NCBI RefSeq assembly: GCF_033568475.1
Contig: NC_133121.1
Span: 57,077,905-57,141,904, forward strand
Source of the DNA: Henckelia pumila
Lineage: Eukaryota; Streptophyta; Magnoliopsida; Lamiales; Gesneriaceae
Reading direction: 5' to 3'
DNA: 64,000 nucleotides
Both the position numbers and the translations under genes were made by a program. The notes beneath the pieces were generated by a model. The model searched no databases. It saw only the letters and a program-made list of their open reading frames with translations, and was not told the DNA's origin. This document shows, one piece after another, positions 1-11,298 of this stretch. Within the stretch, counting starts at the first letter, position 1; each line of letters starts with the position of its first letter.

Positions 1-1773
1 TTGGAGCTAGCAGTAGCGGTTTTTGCTTTGAAAATCTGGAGGCACTATCTGTATGGTGAGAAGTGCAAGATTTTCACCAATCATAAGAGTCTTAAGTACT
101 TCTTCACCCAAAAGGAGTTGAACATGAGGCAGCGCAGATGGCTAGAGTTGGTGAAGGATTACGACTGCGACATTAGCTACCATCCGGGCAAGGCTAATGT
201 GGTGGCCGATGCATTGAGTCGAAAGACTTTAGTGGTATCCTGTTTGAGAGTACAGTTGCCACTTTAGGAGGAGATACAGAGATTTGGTTTGGAATACTAT
301 TCGGGCGGTCACGCACCGAGTTTGGCAGTTTTAGTAGTACAGCCGAATCTTCGAGATGGTATCAGAGAGGGACAGCCTACGGATGAGGAGTTACAGCGGT
401 TGAAGCAGAGAGATGAAGCCAAGGGTAGTCTCATTTATACTATCATGGATGGCATCGTTTAGTATCGAGGTCGTATGTGGGTACCAAACATTGATCGGTT
501 GAGGACCGAGATCTTGACAGAGGCTCACACATCTCCGTATTCCATTCATCTAGGAAGTACGAAGATGTATAAAGATTTGCAGACGTTGTATTGGTGGCCC
601 GACATGAAGAGAGATATTGGTCGATTTGTATCTGAGTGCTTGACTTGTCAGCAGGTCAAGGCAGAGCATCAGCGTCCGGCAGGGTTGCTTAAGCCTCTAC
701 CCATTCCGGAGTGGAAGTGGGAGAACATCACTATGGATTTTGTAGTGGGTTTTCCGAGGAGTGTCAGAGGTTGTACAGCTATTTGGGTGATCGTGGATAG
801 ACTCACTAAGTCAGCTCATTTTCTGCCGGTGAGGACTACTTATTCTTTGAACCAGTATGCAGAGCTTTATATCAAGGAGATTGTTAGACTGCATGGCATA
901 CCAGTTTCTATTGTATCTGATAGAGATCCAAGATTCACATCTGCGATTTGGAAGAGTCTGCATACAACATTGGGGACTAGATTACTGTTCAGTACAGCTT
1001 TCCACCCCCAGATAGACGGGCAGTCTGAGAGAGTGATTCAGGTTCTCGAAGATCTATTGAGAGCTTGCGTCATTGATTTTCAGGGCTCTTGGGAGACCAG
1101 ATTGCCGTTAGTGGAGTTTACCTATAACAACAGTTTCCAGGCATCTATTGGTGTGGCTCCTTATGCAGCTCTCTACGGGAGAAGATGCAGATCTCCCGTG
1201 CATTGGGATGAGGTCGGTGAGAGGATTCTACTTGGTCTCGAGATTGTACAGCAGACTGCAGACATTGTGATTCAGATTCGAGATCGTATGAGGACTGCTC
1301 AGAGTCGTCAGAAGAGTTATGCTGATACTCGACGAAGAGATCTTGAGTTTGCTGTTGGGGATCATGTGTTTCTGAAGATATCACCTATGAAAGGGGTGAT
1401 GAGATTTGGTCGAAGAGGTAAGCTGAATCCGAGATATATTGGGCCATTTGAGATCTTGGAGAGAGTTGACACTTTGGCATAACGATTAGCACTACCGCCA
1501 GGGCTTGCAGCAGTGCACGACGTCTTCCACGTATCCATGCTGCGGAGATACGTCTCGAATCCGGCACATGTACTGGATTACGAGCCTTTGAGTTTAGCAC
1601 CGGATCTAGTATTTGAGGAGAGACCTGTTCGGATCTTAGCCAGAGAGGAGCGGAGATTGAGGACGCGGGTCATACCGATGGTCAAAGTCCAGTGGTTGAA
1701 TCACTCCGAGGAGGAAGCCACTTGGGAGACCGAGGCCGACATGAGAACTCGCTACCCAGAGCTATTCGGGTAA
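1..1773 (+). pseudogene. Gypsy A (left copy) pol 3' part: RNase H end, integrase, chromodomain
   Basis: This is the C-terminal part of a Ty3/gypsy polyprotein, entering from outside the window. Bases 1-264 encode the end of RNase H (TDH-like turn, [15 protein letters not shown]). After a TAG at 265-267 the frame continues into the integrase: an HHCC zinc region with CLTCQQVK, then the DDE core (MDFVVGFPRS, SDRDPRFTS, QSERVIQ). The last part, about 1510-1773, carries a chromodomain-like end ([18 protein letters not shown]), typical of plant chromoviruses. Stops at about 265, 461 and 1480 make it a pseudogene. It mirrors 22338-24109 on the minus strand; some stops differ between the two copies, so they have diverged since duplication. 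Confidence 0.93.
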
Positions 1774-1802
1774 GTACTTCAATTTCGAGGACGAAATTCA
1801 AT

Positions 1803-1829
1803 TTAAGGGGGGGGGGGGGGGGGGAGAAT
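1803..1829 (+). other. Polypurine tract of gypsy A (left copy)
   Basis: A run of 18 G (about 1807-1824) followed by AGAAT lies directly before the LTR. This is the expected primer site for plus-strand DNA synthesis. The mirrored copy near 22290 has only about 12, so the homopolymer length varies between copies. Confidence 0.7.
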
Positions 1830-4417
1830 TTTAACACCCGAAAATTTTTAATACGTAAATTTGCATGCATAATTAAGGAAAATAATTATTTAAATTTTAT
1901 ATTTGGGGTTAAATGTATTTATGTGATATTATGTGAAATATATGCATGATTTAAATTTATTTTAGCATTTAACCTGCAATTATGGTATTTTTAGATTTTT
2001 AAGTAATTAATTGTTTTGATCGCGTAGACGGGACCGTGGACGGATGAGATACCAAAATTCTTAGCCAAAAATATTTTATGAATTTTATGAGCCTTAAAAT
2101 AATATTTTAAGGTATTTTGTCAAGAAAATTTTAGTATTTAGTTATATATTTATATTAAGAGTTGATTTTTAGCCAAAATAAGTCATTTTAATGACTTTTA
2201 TTAATATTTAAAAATTCCCTATATTAATATTTTGGGATTTGAGTTTTAGTATCAGATTATTATTATTATTAGGAGTTTTAAATAAAGTTTTGTTGGTATA
2301 TTATCTTTATGTTGATTATTATTATTTATTTAAACTATTATCTACTCAAAAATTTAAACCTAAAACTAATTCCTTCAACCGATCAAAAACTTTCCTAGCC
2401 GCCTCCCACCCTTCTTCATCAGCCTCCACCATCGTTTTTGACAGAAAACATCAACCCCATAGCCGATCAAGCTCAAGTTTGGTGGATTTTGGTCCGTTCG
2501 TCGTCCCGGAGCCCTTATACGCATCAACCTATTTCAAACAATTATAAAGGCATGTTTAACTCCTTCCCTTGGACACCATATGAGCTATTACAAGTTTGTT
2601 ACTGTTTTTTTTATTATTGATTCGGATTACATGTGAATGGATGCAAAAGTTGATGATACACCATGCATGTCCCTCGTTCCCTTCAAATTTCTTGATGCAT
2701 ATTCACGTTTTTTTTTACATGGATCGGTCCAGGACTGTGGCTGATGGTTCGTGGGTCCGATAGGATTCCTAGAGTCGAACCATGGCAGGGCTTGGGTCTG
2801 AGAATTACTAGGCCGATCGGGTTTTGTCGTTAGGTGTGCAGATCGGCGTAGGTTAGGATTGCTTGGAAAGGGCTAGGTCTCTCCTTCCTGGGTTGCATGG
2901 CTTGGGTTCAGGGGCTAGGCTAGGACCGCCCAGACGTGGGCTACGTCTGGGCTATGGCGCTCCGGCCAAGGGCGGCCGGAGCTGGCCGGCAGCAGGCCAA
3001 TAAGGCCTGCTGCTCACGGCCGAGCCGAGGGCAAGAAAGGGGGAATCGGGTTATGGGTTTTGGTTGTTTCTCGGGTCGGGTTGGGGCCTGGGTCGGGTTA
3101 GTAGTGTAGTGGGTCGGGTCAGTTGGGTTCGGGTCTGGGTTAGGAGGGCCGGGCTTGGATATTTTAATTTTTAAGTAATTAATGTTTTAATTGATTTTTG
3201 GGCTTTAAAATTTGTTAAAAAATTATTTGGGCCTCTAAATAATTTTATTTAGGCCTTAAATAATTTATTTAAGTTAGTTCAATGATTTTTATGGGCTTGG
3301 GAGCCCATGGGAATTTTTGGGCCAGTCATTGGATTTTTTGTCCAGTCTATATTTTTATTGGATTTAATTAAGTTAAAGGGCTTAAATAATTTATTTAGGC
3401 CCAGTTAAGTTAATTAAGTTATTTGGGCTAAGATATGATTATTGGGCTTTTATTTAAGTTTAATGGGCTTAAAGTGAGTGATCAGCAGTCTGGACCAACC
3501 CATGAAAAATAACTAAGTCCGGAATATATATTTAATTATTTTATGCATGAAGTTTATATTTTAAATATAAGTATATTTATTATGAAAATAAATTAAATAT
3601 ATATTACGGACATATTTTCAGTGCATGCATTCATGAAAAATTTACATGTTATGATTATGATCAAGTGTTGAGAAAAATATTTTTATGATGGGAATTGAAG
3701 TAGTGTGACTGCACAGAGGTGGTTATCCACTATTTATGTTAAGAGGTAGTTTACTACCAGCACAGAGGTGATTTATCGCCGCCACGTACGTTGGTTCAGG
3801 AGACTGATCAGTCGGCACAGATTTAGTCACACTTACGGATATGACCATATTATGTTTCAAAATGTCGTGCTCAACTATATTATGTATGCTTATGTTCAAG
3901 AATAAGATCAGTGATGTTTATGGCAAGATGATGAAATATTTTATTCATGCATACATGTACACATATATGTATTAGTATGATTATGTGTTGCATTATTTTT
4001 AACCTTGCTATAAAGGGTTAGACACATGTTGAGCCCCTAGGCTCACTACGCTTATATGGTGCAGGTGAGTCAGATGATTATAATATTGCTCCTACCGGTG
4101 GCGAGGACGTATGAGCGAGCTGGTAGTGGACCCTGTGACCGTCGCAGATTTTAGTTGATGTTTAAGAAACAATTATTTTTATTATGTTGAGTTTTTTTTA
4201 AACAAGTTCATTTCCTTCTATTTTTAGGAATTTTTCATTATCAAACTTAGTATTTTTATTTCATGCATAATGATATTTTCAGCGAGTATTTAAGCTATTT
4301 TTATGTATTAATATTATTTCTTTTATGTTTATACATATATGTATGGGCGTATATATATAGTATTATTTTTAGTATAAAAAAAAAGTATTTCCGCATTTAT
4401 TAGTAGTAGTCGTTTCA
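1830..4417 (+). repeat. LTR of gypsy A, left copy (3' LTR)
   Basis: About 2.6 kb. The family consensus start TGTAACACCCG is here TTTAACACCCG, so the terminal TG is lost; the end is CGTTTCA. The same LTR occurs at 19699-22284 and, 5'-truncated, at 27119-29565, both on the minus strand. Inside are an AT-rich first part, a GC-rich block (about 2900-3160) with a perfect 10-bp stem/5-base loop hairpin at 2989-3013, and many GGGCTT/AAGCCC-type repeats. An ORF at 2239-2547 (102 aa) recurs in all three copies but resembles nothing I know. Confidence 0.88.
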
Positions 4418-4733
4418 GCACTCATCGCTGTGATCGTAGATATCCAGTCAGAAATCAATTCTATCGGATGGATCGATCAAAAATGGAAATCCCAAACCTT
4501 GGAAAATGAAAGGGGTGATTTCCATGGTGGGAGGAGAGATGGAGGAAGGGGATGAAGTGAAGAATGAGTCAAATACAAGCTTAAATATCTAATAAATCCA
4601 TTTATTGCATTTTAGTCCCTGAAAATTCCAAAAATTGCATTCTAGTCCCTGATCATAATCAAATCGGCCCTCGACTTCTAAAATCTTTGATTATCTCAAA
4701 TAAAGTTTATTAAGATAATTTTGGGGCATTACA
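4418..4733 (-). repeat. LTR C fragment (first 316 bp), left copy
   Basis: Read on the minus strand this begins TGTAATGCCCC at 4733 and matches the first 316 bases of the complete LTR C at 59821-61977. It is cut at 4418 where gypsy A was inserted; the five bases next to LTR A are GCACT, one half of the expected target duplication. It mirrors 19383-19698. Confidence 0.88.
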
Positions 4734-5569
4734 GAATTTGAGGGCTGTGAGTTATCAGCGAATCTTTTGATTCTAGCGAAAGAGAATTTTGACTGTATTT
4801 TGGGTATCGACGTGTTGACTTCTTATCGAGCTACTGTGGATTGTTATCAAAAGGTTAATCAATTTCGTCCGATTGAGGGCGACAGTTGATTTTTCTATGG
4901 TGAGGGAGCGCGGCCCCTTCTTCCTCTGGTATCAGCTCTGAAGGCTTGTCATGCTTTAGAGGCGGGTGAGGAAGGCTACCTTATCTATGCGATTGATATT
5001 TCCACATGTAGTAGGTCTGTTGAGGAGTTACCAGAAGTTTGCGAGTACCCAGATGTCTTTTTGGATGAGATTCCAAGGTTTCCTCCTGTTCGAAAAGTCT
5101 AGTTCAGGATCGAGATTGTGCCCGGGATGGTGCCGATTTCTTTTGCACCTTATCATCTAGCACCAGCAGAGATGAGGGAGTTGCAGCAGCAACTGCAGGA
5201 TTTGTTGGATAAGGGATATATCCAACCGAGCGTTTCACCTTGCGAAGTGCCAGTACTTTTCATCAAGAAGAAGGATGGTTCCATATATCTCTGTATTGAA
5301 TACAAACTTTTGAACCAAGCAACGGTTAAGAACAAGTATCCTTTGCCGCACATTGATGATTTGTTCGACCAACTTCAGGGTACTTTTGTGTATTCCAATA
5401 TTGATCTGAGGTTAGGGTATCAATAATTGTGTGTTTAAGATGCGGATGTTTTGAGACATCATTTCATACAAAGTATGGTCATTACGAGTTTATAGTGATT
5501 CCTTTTGGACTGACGAGCGCACCTGCAGTGTTCATGCACTTGTTGAAAAAAGTATTACACAACTACCTG
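4734..5569 (+). pseudogene. Gypsy D pol fragment (protease end to early RT), left copy
   Basis: A frame with several breaks encodes the C-terminal half of a gypsy protease (ILGIDVLTSYRA), the linker before RT (DVFLDEIPRFPP), and the first half of reverse transcriptase ([24 protein letters not shown], and FMHLLKKV near the end). Stops occur at about 4889, 5101 and 5425, with a frame change after 5425. The left end is the LTR C insertion point; the right end is where gypsy B was inserted, before the catalytic FIDD box. The matching piece in the right arm (18902-19381) is shorter. The upstream half of D is at 61978-62888. Confidence 0.82.
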
Positions 5570-6467
5570 TGAAACGACCCTAACCTCTAAACTTAAATAA
5601 ATAATAAAAGAAAATGCGATTTTTCAAAAAAAAAAAAATTTCCATGACTTGTTTGGATGCCCAAAGAAACCACTTATACTTGCCTTAACCCTTTTCTACC
5701 AAAATTTCGAACCAAGGAAAGGGGAGAGGGCTGAAACACTTAAAACCACAGCTAGAAGGACCTCCCTAGGTGGCGGGCAGCGGCAACAGCTGAAGGTTGG
5801 AGGGGGAAGAAACGGCCGATTGGGTTTGGGAAGAAAAGGGAGTGAGGGATCGGGTAGTAAGGGGTTGGGTGGCTAGGGTTCCAATTAAAATAATTTAAGT
5901 GTGTGTTTTAAAAGTTGTGTGTTGTGTGTACATGTGTGTATGTATAGGTGTAAGCATGTAGAAGTAGGTGTGAGTGTGCTTTTAAAAGTACAACTCTATA
6001 GTACAACTTTATAGTACTACTTTACCTACTAACTTACACTAATAAAATTTCTAAGTTTAAAAACTCCTAATCAAAAATATTAAATTGAGTTTTACTAATC
6101 CGCGTTTATGAAAATTCTAATTTTCGAAAAAGTCAAAGAATAAGCCCAATATTGCAATACTAAGGAAAATGATTTTTGATACCCGGAAATTTCTAACTTT
6201 TAAATTCCCTTCTAAATTTTCCTCCTACCTCCCTACTAAACTTTTAAAATATAAATTCTTGGAATTTACCGCCAAAATCCACCATCGCCATACGCCGGAA
6301 CCGGAAGCCACTGTCTCAAAAATTTCAATAATAAAGAACTTAAAATATTTGAGCACTTACACTTTAAAGGAAATGTAAGCAATTAATTCCAAGCAATAAA
6401 AATCATAATTATTATTAAAAAAGAATTTTAGGCATGGAATTTAAATTATGAAATCTTAGGTGCTACA
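5570..6467 (-). repeat. 3' LTR of gypsy B, left copy
   Basis: On the minus strand it starts TGTAGCACCTAAG at 6467 and ends GGGTCGTTTCA at 5570, about 898 bp. A purine-rich PPT (GGGAGGGAGGAAT) lies just outside at 6468-6480. The last 85 or so bases match the end of the 5' LTR at 13062-13605, but the interior differs, so one or both copies carry internal deletions. An ORF at 5649-5876 lies in the GC-rich part and I do not regard it as a gene. Confidence 0.8.
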
Positions 6468-6504
6468 ATTCCTCCCTCCCTAATAAGGAATTTCGTCCTC
6501 GAAA

Positions 6505-9363
6505 TTAGAACTTACCAAATAGCTTTGGATAGCGAGTCCTAATATTTGATTCTGTCTCCCAAGTTGCCTCTTCATCTGAATGATTCAACCACTTAACCTT
6601 GACCATTGGAATAGTCTTGTTACGGAGTCTCCTCTCCTGCTTTTCCATAATCCGGTCAGGTCTCTCTTCATAAGTCATATGAGGCGATAACTGAAGAGGC
6701 TCAAGGTTAAGCACATGAGAAGGATTCGAGATGTACTTCCTAAACATGGATACGTGGAAGACGTTGTGTACTCCATCTAGATTAGGCGGCAAGGCCACCC
6801 TATAGGCTAACATCCCCACTCTATCAAGAATCTCAAAACGTCCAACGAACCTCGGAGCCAATTTCCCCTTCTTTCCGAACCTCATCACGCCTTTCAAAGG
6901 AGCGACCCGAATGAAGACATGATCACCCACTCAGAACTCCAATTCTCTCCTCCTATGATTGGCATAACTCTTCTGCCTGCTCTACGCAATCCTCATCCTA
7001 TCACGGATCCTGGCTACAACTTCAGCAGTCTGCTGAACAATCTCGGATCCAAACTCTGACCTCTCACCGATCTCGGTACATAATACCGGTGAACTACAAG
7101 GTCTCCCATCGAGTGTCTCGTAAGGCGCCATACCAATGGTGGCCTGAAAACTGTTGTTGTATGCAAACTCCACTAGTGGTAGCCTCGACTCCCAACTACC
7201 CTGAAAATCAATAACGCAAACCCACAAAAGGTCTTCCAAAATCTGAATCACCTTCTCAGACTGGTCATCTGTCTGCGGGTGAAAGGTTGTACTAAACAGA
7301 AGCTTCGTACCCAAAGCGGAATGAAGACTCTTCCAAAAAGACGAAGTAAACAGCGGATCTCTATCAGACACAATGGAAACAGGGATACCATGTAGTCTGA
7401 CTATATCCCGAATATACAGCTCCGCATACTGAGTCATAGTGAAGGTCTTCCTCACAGGTAAGAGGTGCGCCGACTTAGTTAGACGGTCTACAATAACCCA
7501 AATAGCATCCGAACCTCTCACTGTCCTCGGCAAGCCAACAACAAAATCCATGGTAATATTCTCCCATTTCCACTCTGGAATAGGGAGTGGCTTAAGCAAC
7601 CCTGCAGGTCACTGATGTTCTGCCTTGAATAGCTGGAATGTCAAGCACTCTGAACGAGCGATATCACGCTTCATGTCTGCACCCAGTACAACTGCTGAAG
7701 GTCCCTATAAATCTTTGTACTCCCTGAGTGGATAGAGTACGGCGATGTATATGCCTCTCCCATGATAGTATCTCGCAGAGAATCACCTGCGGGAATCCAA
7801 AAACGACCTCTAAACTTCACAATCCCATCAACTATAGAATACAAACCACTGTCTTTCTCCTTTGCTCTCTGTCTCCACTTACCCAACTGCTCATCAACTG
7901 CTTGAGCAACTCTGATACGGTCAAACAACAAAGTCTGCACTAACAAAGCTGACAATCTAGGAGCTCTACCCTTGGCATAGAGCTCTAGTCCGAATCTCTG
8001 AATCTCATCCTGCAGAGGTCTAGACACCGTCATAGAGGCAATCACTGCTGACTTTCTATTCAATTCATCTGCGACTACATTAGCTTTACCCGGGTGGTAG
8101 CTAATATCGCAGTCATAGTCTTTCACCAACTCTAGCCATCTCCGCTGTCTCATATTCAACTCCTTCTGGGTGAAGAAGTATTTGAGGCTTTTATGGTCGG
8201 TAAATATCTTACACTTTTCTCCGTAGATATAGTGCCTCCAAATCTTGAGAGCGAACACCACCGCTGCTAACTCCAAATCATGAGTAGGGCAGTTCTTCTC
8301 ATGCTCCTTCAAATGCCTAGAAGCATAACCGATAACCCTATCTCGCTGCATAAGTGCTGCCCCAAGTCCCAACTTGGAAGCATCAGTGTAAACCATAAAA
8401 TCTCCCTCTTCAGATGGCATAGCTAACACTGGTGCTGTCGTGAGAGCTTCCTTCAACACATCAAAGCTCTCTTGACACTCTGGCTTCCAAATAAACTTTG
8501 CATTCTTCTTGGTCATCGCTGTCAAGGGTACCAAAATTGATGAAAAGCCCTTGATAAACTTCTGGTAGTAACCGGCCAAGCCGAGAACTATGAATCTCCG
8601 ATGCATTTCTTGGAACAAACCACTCCTTCACTGCTTGCACCTTAGAAGGATCCACTTCCACTCCACTCTTGGAAATAATATGGTCCAAGAATGGTACTCT
8701 CTCTTACCAGAATTCACACTTTTTGAACTTAGCATACAACTTCCTCTCTTGGAGTACTCCTAGGATAGTATTCAAATGCTGGGTATGATCTTCTCTATCC
8801 TTCGAGTAAATGAGGATATCGTCAATAAATACAATGACAAACTGATCCAAGTACGGCTTGAACACGCGGTTCATAACATCCATGAAGACCGTGGGCACGT
8901 TCTTCATCCCGAACGGCATCACGACGAACTCGTAGTGGCCATAACGAGTCCTAAACACTGTCTTGAACACATCAGACTCCTTCACCTTCAACTGGTGATA
9001 TCCCGAACGAAGATCAATCTTCGAAAACACAGAAGCTCCTTGTAACTGATCAAAGAGGTCCTTAATTCTAGGAAGCGGGTACTTGTTCTTTACCGTCACT
9101 CAATTCAGCCCTCGATAATCAATGCACAACCTTAGGCTTCCGTCCTTCTTTTTCACAAAGAGGACTGGCGCGCCCCATGGAGATAAACTAGGGCGTCTGA
9201 ATCTCTTATCAAGAAACTCTTGAATCTGCTCCTTCAGTTCCTTCATTTCTGTGGGAGCTAGTCTGTTCGGTGCCTTTGAGATTGGCACAGTACCCGGTAT
9301 CAAGTCGATAGAGAACTCGAATTCTCTATCTGGTGGAATACCTACAACCTCATCCGGAAACAC
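6505..9363 (-). pseudogene. Gypsy B (left) pol: RT, RNase H, integrase, chromodomain
   Basis: Read on the minus strand from 9363: reverse transcriptase ([42 protein letters not shown] near 8805), RNase H ([15 protein letters not shown] near 8390, [22 protein letters not shown]), integrase (LTKSAHLLPVR, SDRDPLFTS, QILEDLLW) and a C-terminal chromodomain ([16 protein letters not shown] near 6560). The frame is broken at about 9099, 8703, the 8688/8618 overlap (a shift), 7671, and 6931-6981. It is closely related to, but distinct from, gypsy A. Shared lesions with 15609-18415 show that the element was dead before the arms were duplicated. Confidence 0.9.
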
Positions 9364-9504
9364 ATCCTAAAAATCCCTGACCACGTCCACAGCTGAAATA
9401 TCCGGACGTGCTAGCAACTCTGTCAGAGACACACTTGCTAAGAATGCCTCACATACATCATGCACCAACTTCTTAGATTGCATGAGAGATATGATCTGAG
9501 TCCT

Positions 9505-9927
9505 CTACGAACTCCTAGTAGCCTCGAACCAGAATGGTTCCTCTCCCTCCGGTCTGACCAGCACTGATCGCTGCTGAAAATCAATCACCACAGCATTCTT
9601 CGTCATCCAATCCATCCCAAGTATCAAGTCAAACTCAGGCATGGGCAACACTATCAGATTGGCACTCATTGATTGCCCTTGCAGCAAAAGCTCAAGAATC
9701 TTCACTATATTCCTCGTGGACAGTTCTTCCCCTGATGGGATGGTCACTGTGAAACCACCCAACAACTCCTCATACTCAATATTCCACTTACGGGTGAATG
9801 CCTCCGAAATAAAATAATGTGTAGCTCCCGCATCTAACAAGGCTCTAGTGGCTACACCAGCTACTACAATCCTACCTGCATTAACGGTTAATACATCCAC
9901 AGAAAAGATTGAAGTTAAATAACACAA
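9505..9927 (-). pseudogene. Gypsy B (left) aspartic protease
   Basis: The frame encodes a retropepsin-like domain: VATRALLDAGATHYFIS, followed by the second conserved box (FDLILGMDWM). Plant gypsy proteases usually have D-S/T-G-A; here the active site reads D-A-G-A, also in the right copy, so activity is doubtful. It would cut the polyprotein in virus-like particles. Stops separate it from gag upstream and RT downstream. Confidence 0.85.
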
Positions 9928-10099
9928 GTTCTACTTAGTCTCCTTCTAAGTCATCAAATCCCAAACAACATACTACGCATGCTAATACAGTCAAATTCCT
10001 CAAACATGCAACATGCTACAAAATTATTGACCCCAAACAAGAAAACTTAAAACCACATGTATCATTAAATTGATCAACTGCTCTAACCCAAGAAAACTT

Positions 10100-11082
10100 A
10101 AGATGTTACCTGTGATGAGTGTGGTGTCTGGGTCGGCCTCCTCGGCTTGCATCACGAACACTCGATCCTGCACGGGCCTCTACAACTCCGGGCAATACTT
10201 GGCCATATGGCCCGGCTTCTTGCTTTTGAAACACACTACTGCATTCATCAAGCACTTACCAAAATGCGGATGGCGGCATGTCTGGAAAATAGGCTTATCC
10301 TCAGCCCTGGGAGGAGCAGGACTCTGGGCCTGATGGTGCCCCTGGGGCCTCTGCTGTCCCTGATATGGCTTCTTGCCATGCTGCTGCGGGTGACCCTGAT
10401 GAGTAAAGGCCCTCTTGCCATGAGCCTTGGCACTGATGTCCTTCAAAGACTGCTCGGACCTCATAGCCTTGTTGATAGCTGCTGCATAATCCACTGGCTC
10501 AGCCATCATCACATCCCTAGGAATAGTTGGCCTCAGACACGCAACAAAGTGCTGCAACTTCTCCACCTCGTCATTCCCTATCAACGGCACGAAGTGGCAG
10601 CCCCTCTCAAATTTCCGAACAAACTCGGACACAGATAGATCTCCCTGCCGGAGACTCATGAACTCTTTCTTCAACTGCGCCCTCACCTCAGCTGTATAGT
10701 ACTTCTCATAGAAGAGAGTCTTGAATGCTTCCCAAGTCAGTGTGATAATGTCAACAGTCTTCTACACACCCTCAAACCATAAGGCGGTGTCATCCTTAAG
10801 AAGTAAGGTCATACAGCGAACTCGATCCGCATCTCCCAAATTCATGTAGCAAAAAATCGCCTCTAGTGAGCGAATCCAGCCCTCCGCTACCATCGGATCC
10901 GTAGTACCAAAGAAATCCTTAGGATCCATCTTCCTGAACTGTTCATAGACCGCACCAGGTCTAGCCCTCCGGGCCTCGGCATGCTACTCTAAGATACGAG
11001 CCAGGCCAGCTAGCACCTGAGCCCTAACATAAACTGGTGGAGGGGGTGGAGGAGGTTCTTGGGGATCACGTCGAGGTGTCAT
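10100..11082 (-). pseudogene. Gypsy B (left) gag with zinc knuckle
   Basis: The minus-strand reading starts at ATG 11080-11082 with a proline-rich N-terminus. It continues through a retrotrans-gag domain (FVRKFERGCHFVPLIG) and a basic, Gln/His-rich tail to a zinc knuckle near 10200 (CFKSKKPGHMAKYC). The second cysteine of the CCHC box is serine here, while the right copy keeps it (CFKCKKPGHMAKYC). In-frame stops near 10985, 10762 and 10180 are shared with the right arm. Gag would form the particle shell and bind the element RNA. Confidence 0.87.
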
Positions 11083-11298
11083 CTGAGCGCAAGTTCAAAT
11101 TTCAAAAATTCAAATTTCATGCCTTAAGAAAAAGATTTTATTTAAACTTAAAACATGCTCAAATAATTTAAGAAACTAATGCTACTAATCTGAACCAATA
11201 GCAATAAGCAAAACATAAATCTTACAGACTTTGAGGCGAGATCCCTTGAGTTTCGGCAACCGGCAGTAGGCTCAGCCCAAACCAAGACCGTGCTCTGA

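Larger units (their letters stand above)
1..11298 (+). repeat. Left arm of a giant inverted repeat
   Basis: This segment is the reverse complement of 13614-24109. Matching landmarks are base 1 with 24109, the gypsy A LTR end at 4417 with 19699, the LTR C/gypsy D junction at 4733 with 19383, the gypsy B LTR start at 6467 with 18453, and the PBS-side end at 11298 with 13614. Single-base differences are scattered along the arms, so they are similar but not identical. The left arm is about 0.8 kb longer because the right arm has a deletion near 18896. The arm is cut by the window edge and probably continues leftwards. Confidence 0.9.
5570..11298 (-). mobile_element. Gypsy B, left copy (chromovirus), 5' LTR lost
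   Basis: On the minus strand this runs from primer-site remains (about 11291-11298) through gag, protease, RT, RNase H, integrase and chromodomain to a 3' LTR ending at 5570. It was inserted into the RT region of gypsy D. The homology to the right-arm copy stops inside the primer binding site at 11298, where copia-derived sequence begins, so the 5' LTR is absent. Confidence 0.85.

Noticed and set aside
5649-5876. 75-aa Gly/Arg-rich ORF
   Set aside because: It lies within the GC-rich part of LTR B on the opposite strand and has no domain.
10070-10638. Plus-strand ORFs opposite gypsy B gag, also 14274-14842 minus
   Set aside because: They are mirror-frame shadows of the gag coding sequence and occur identically in both arms.
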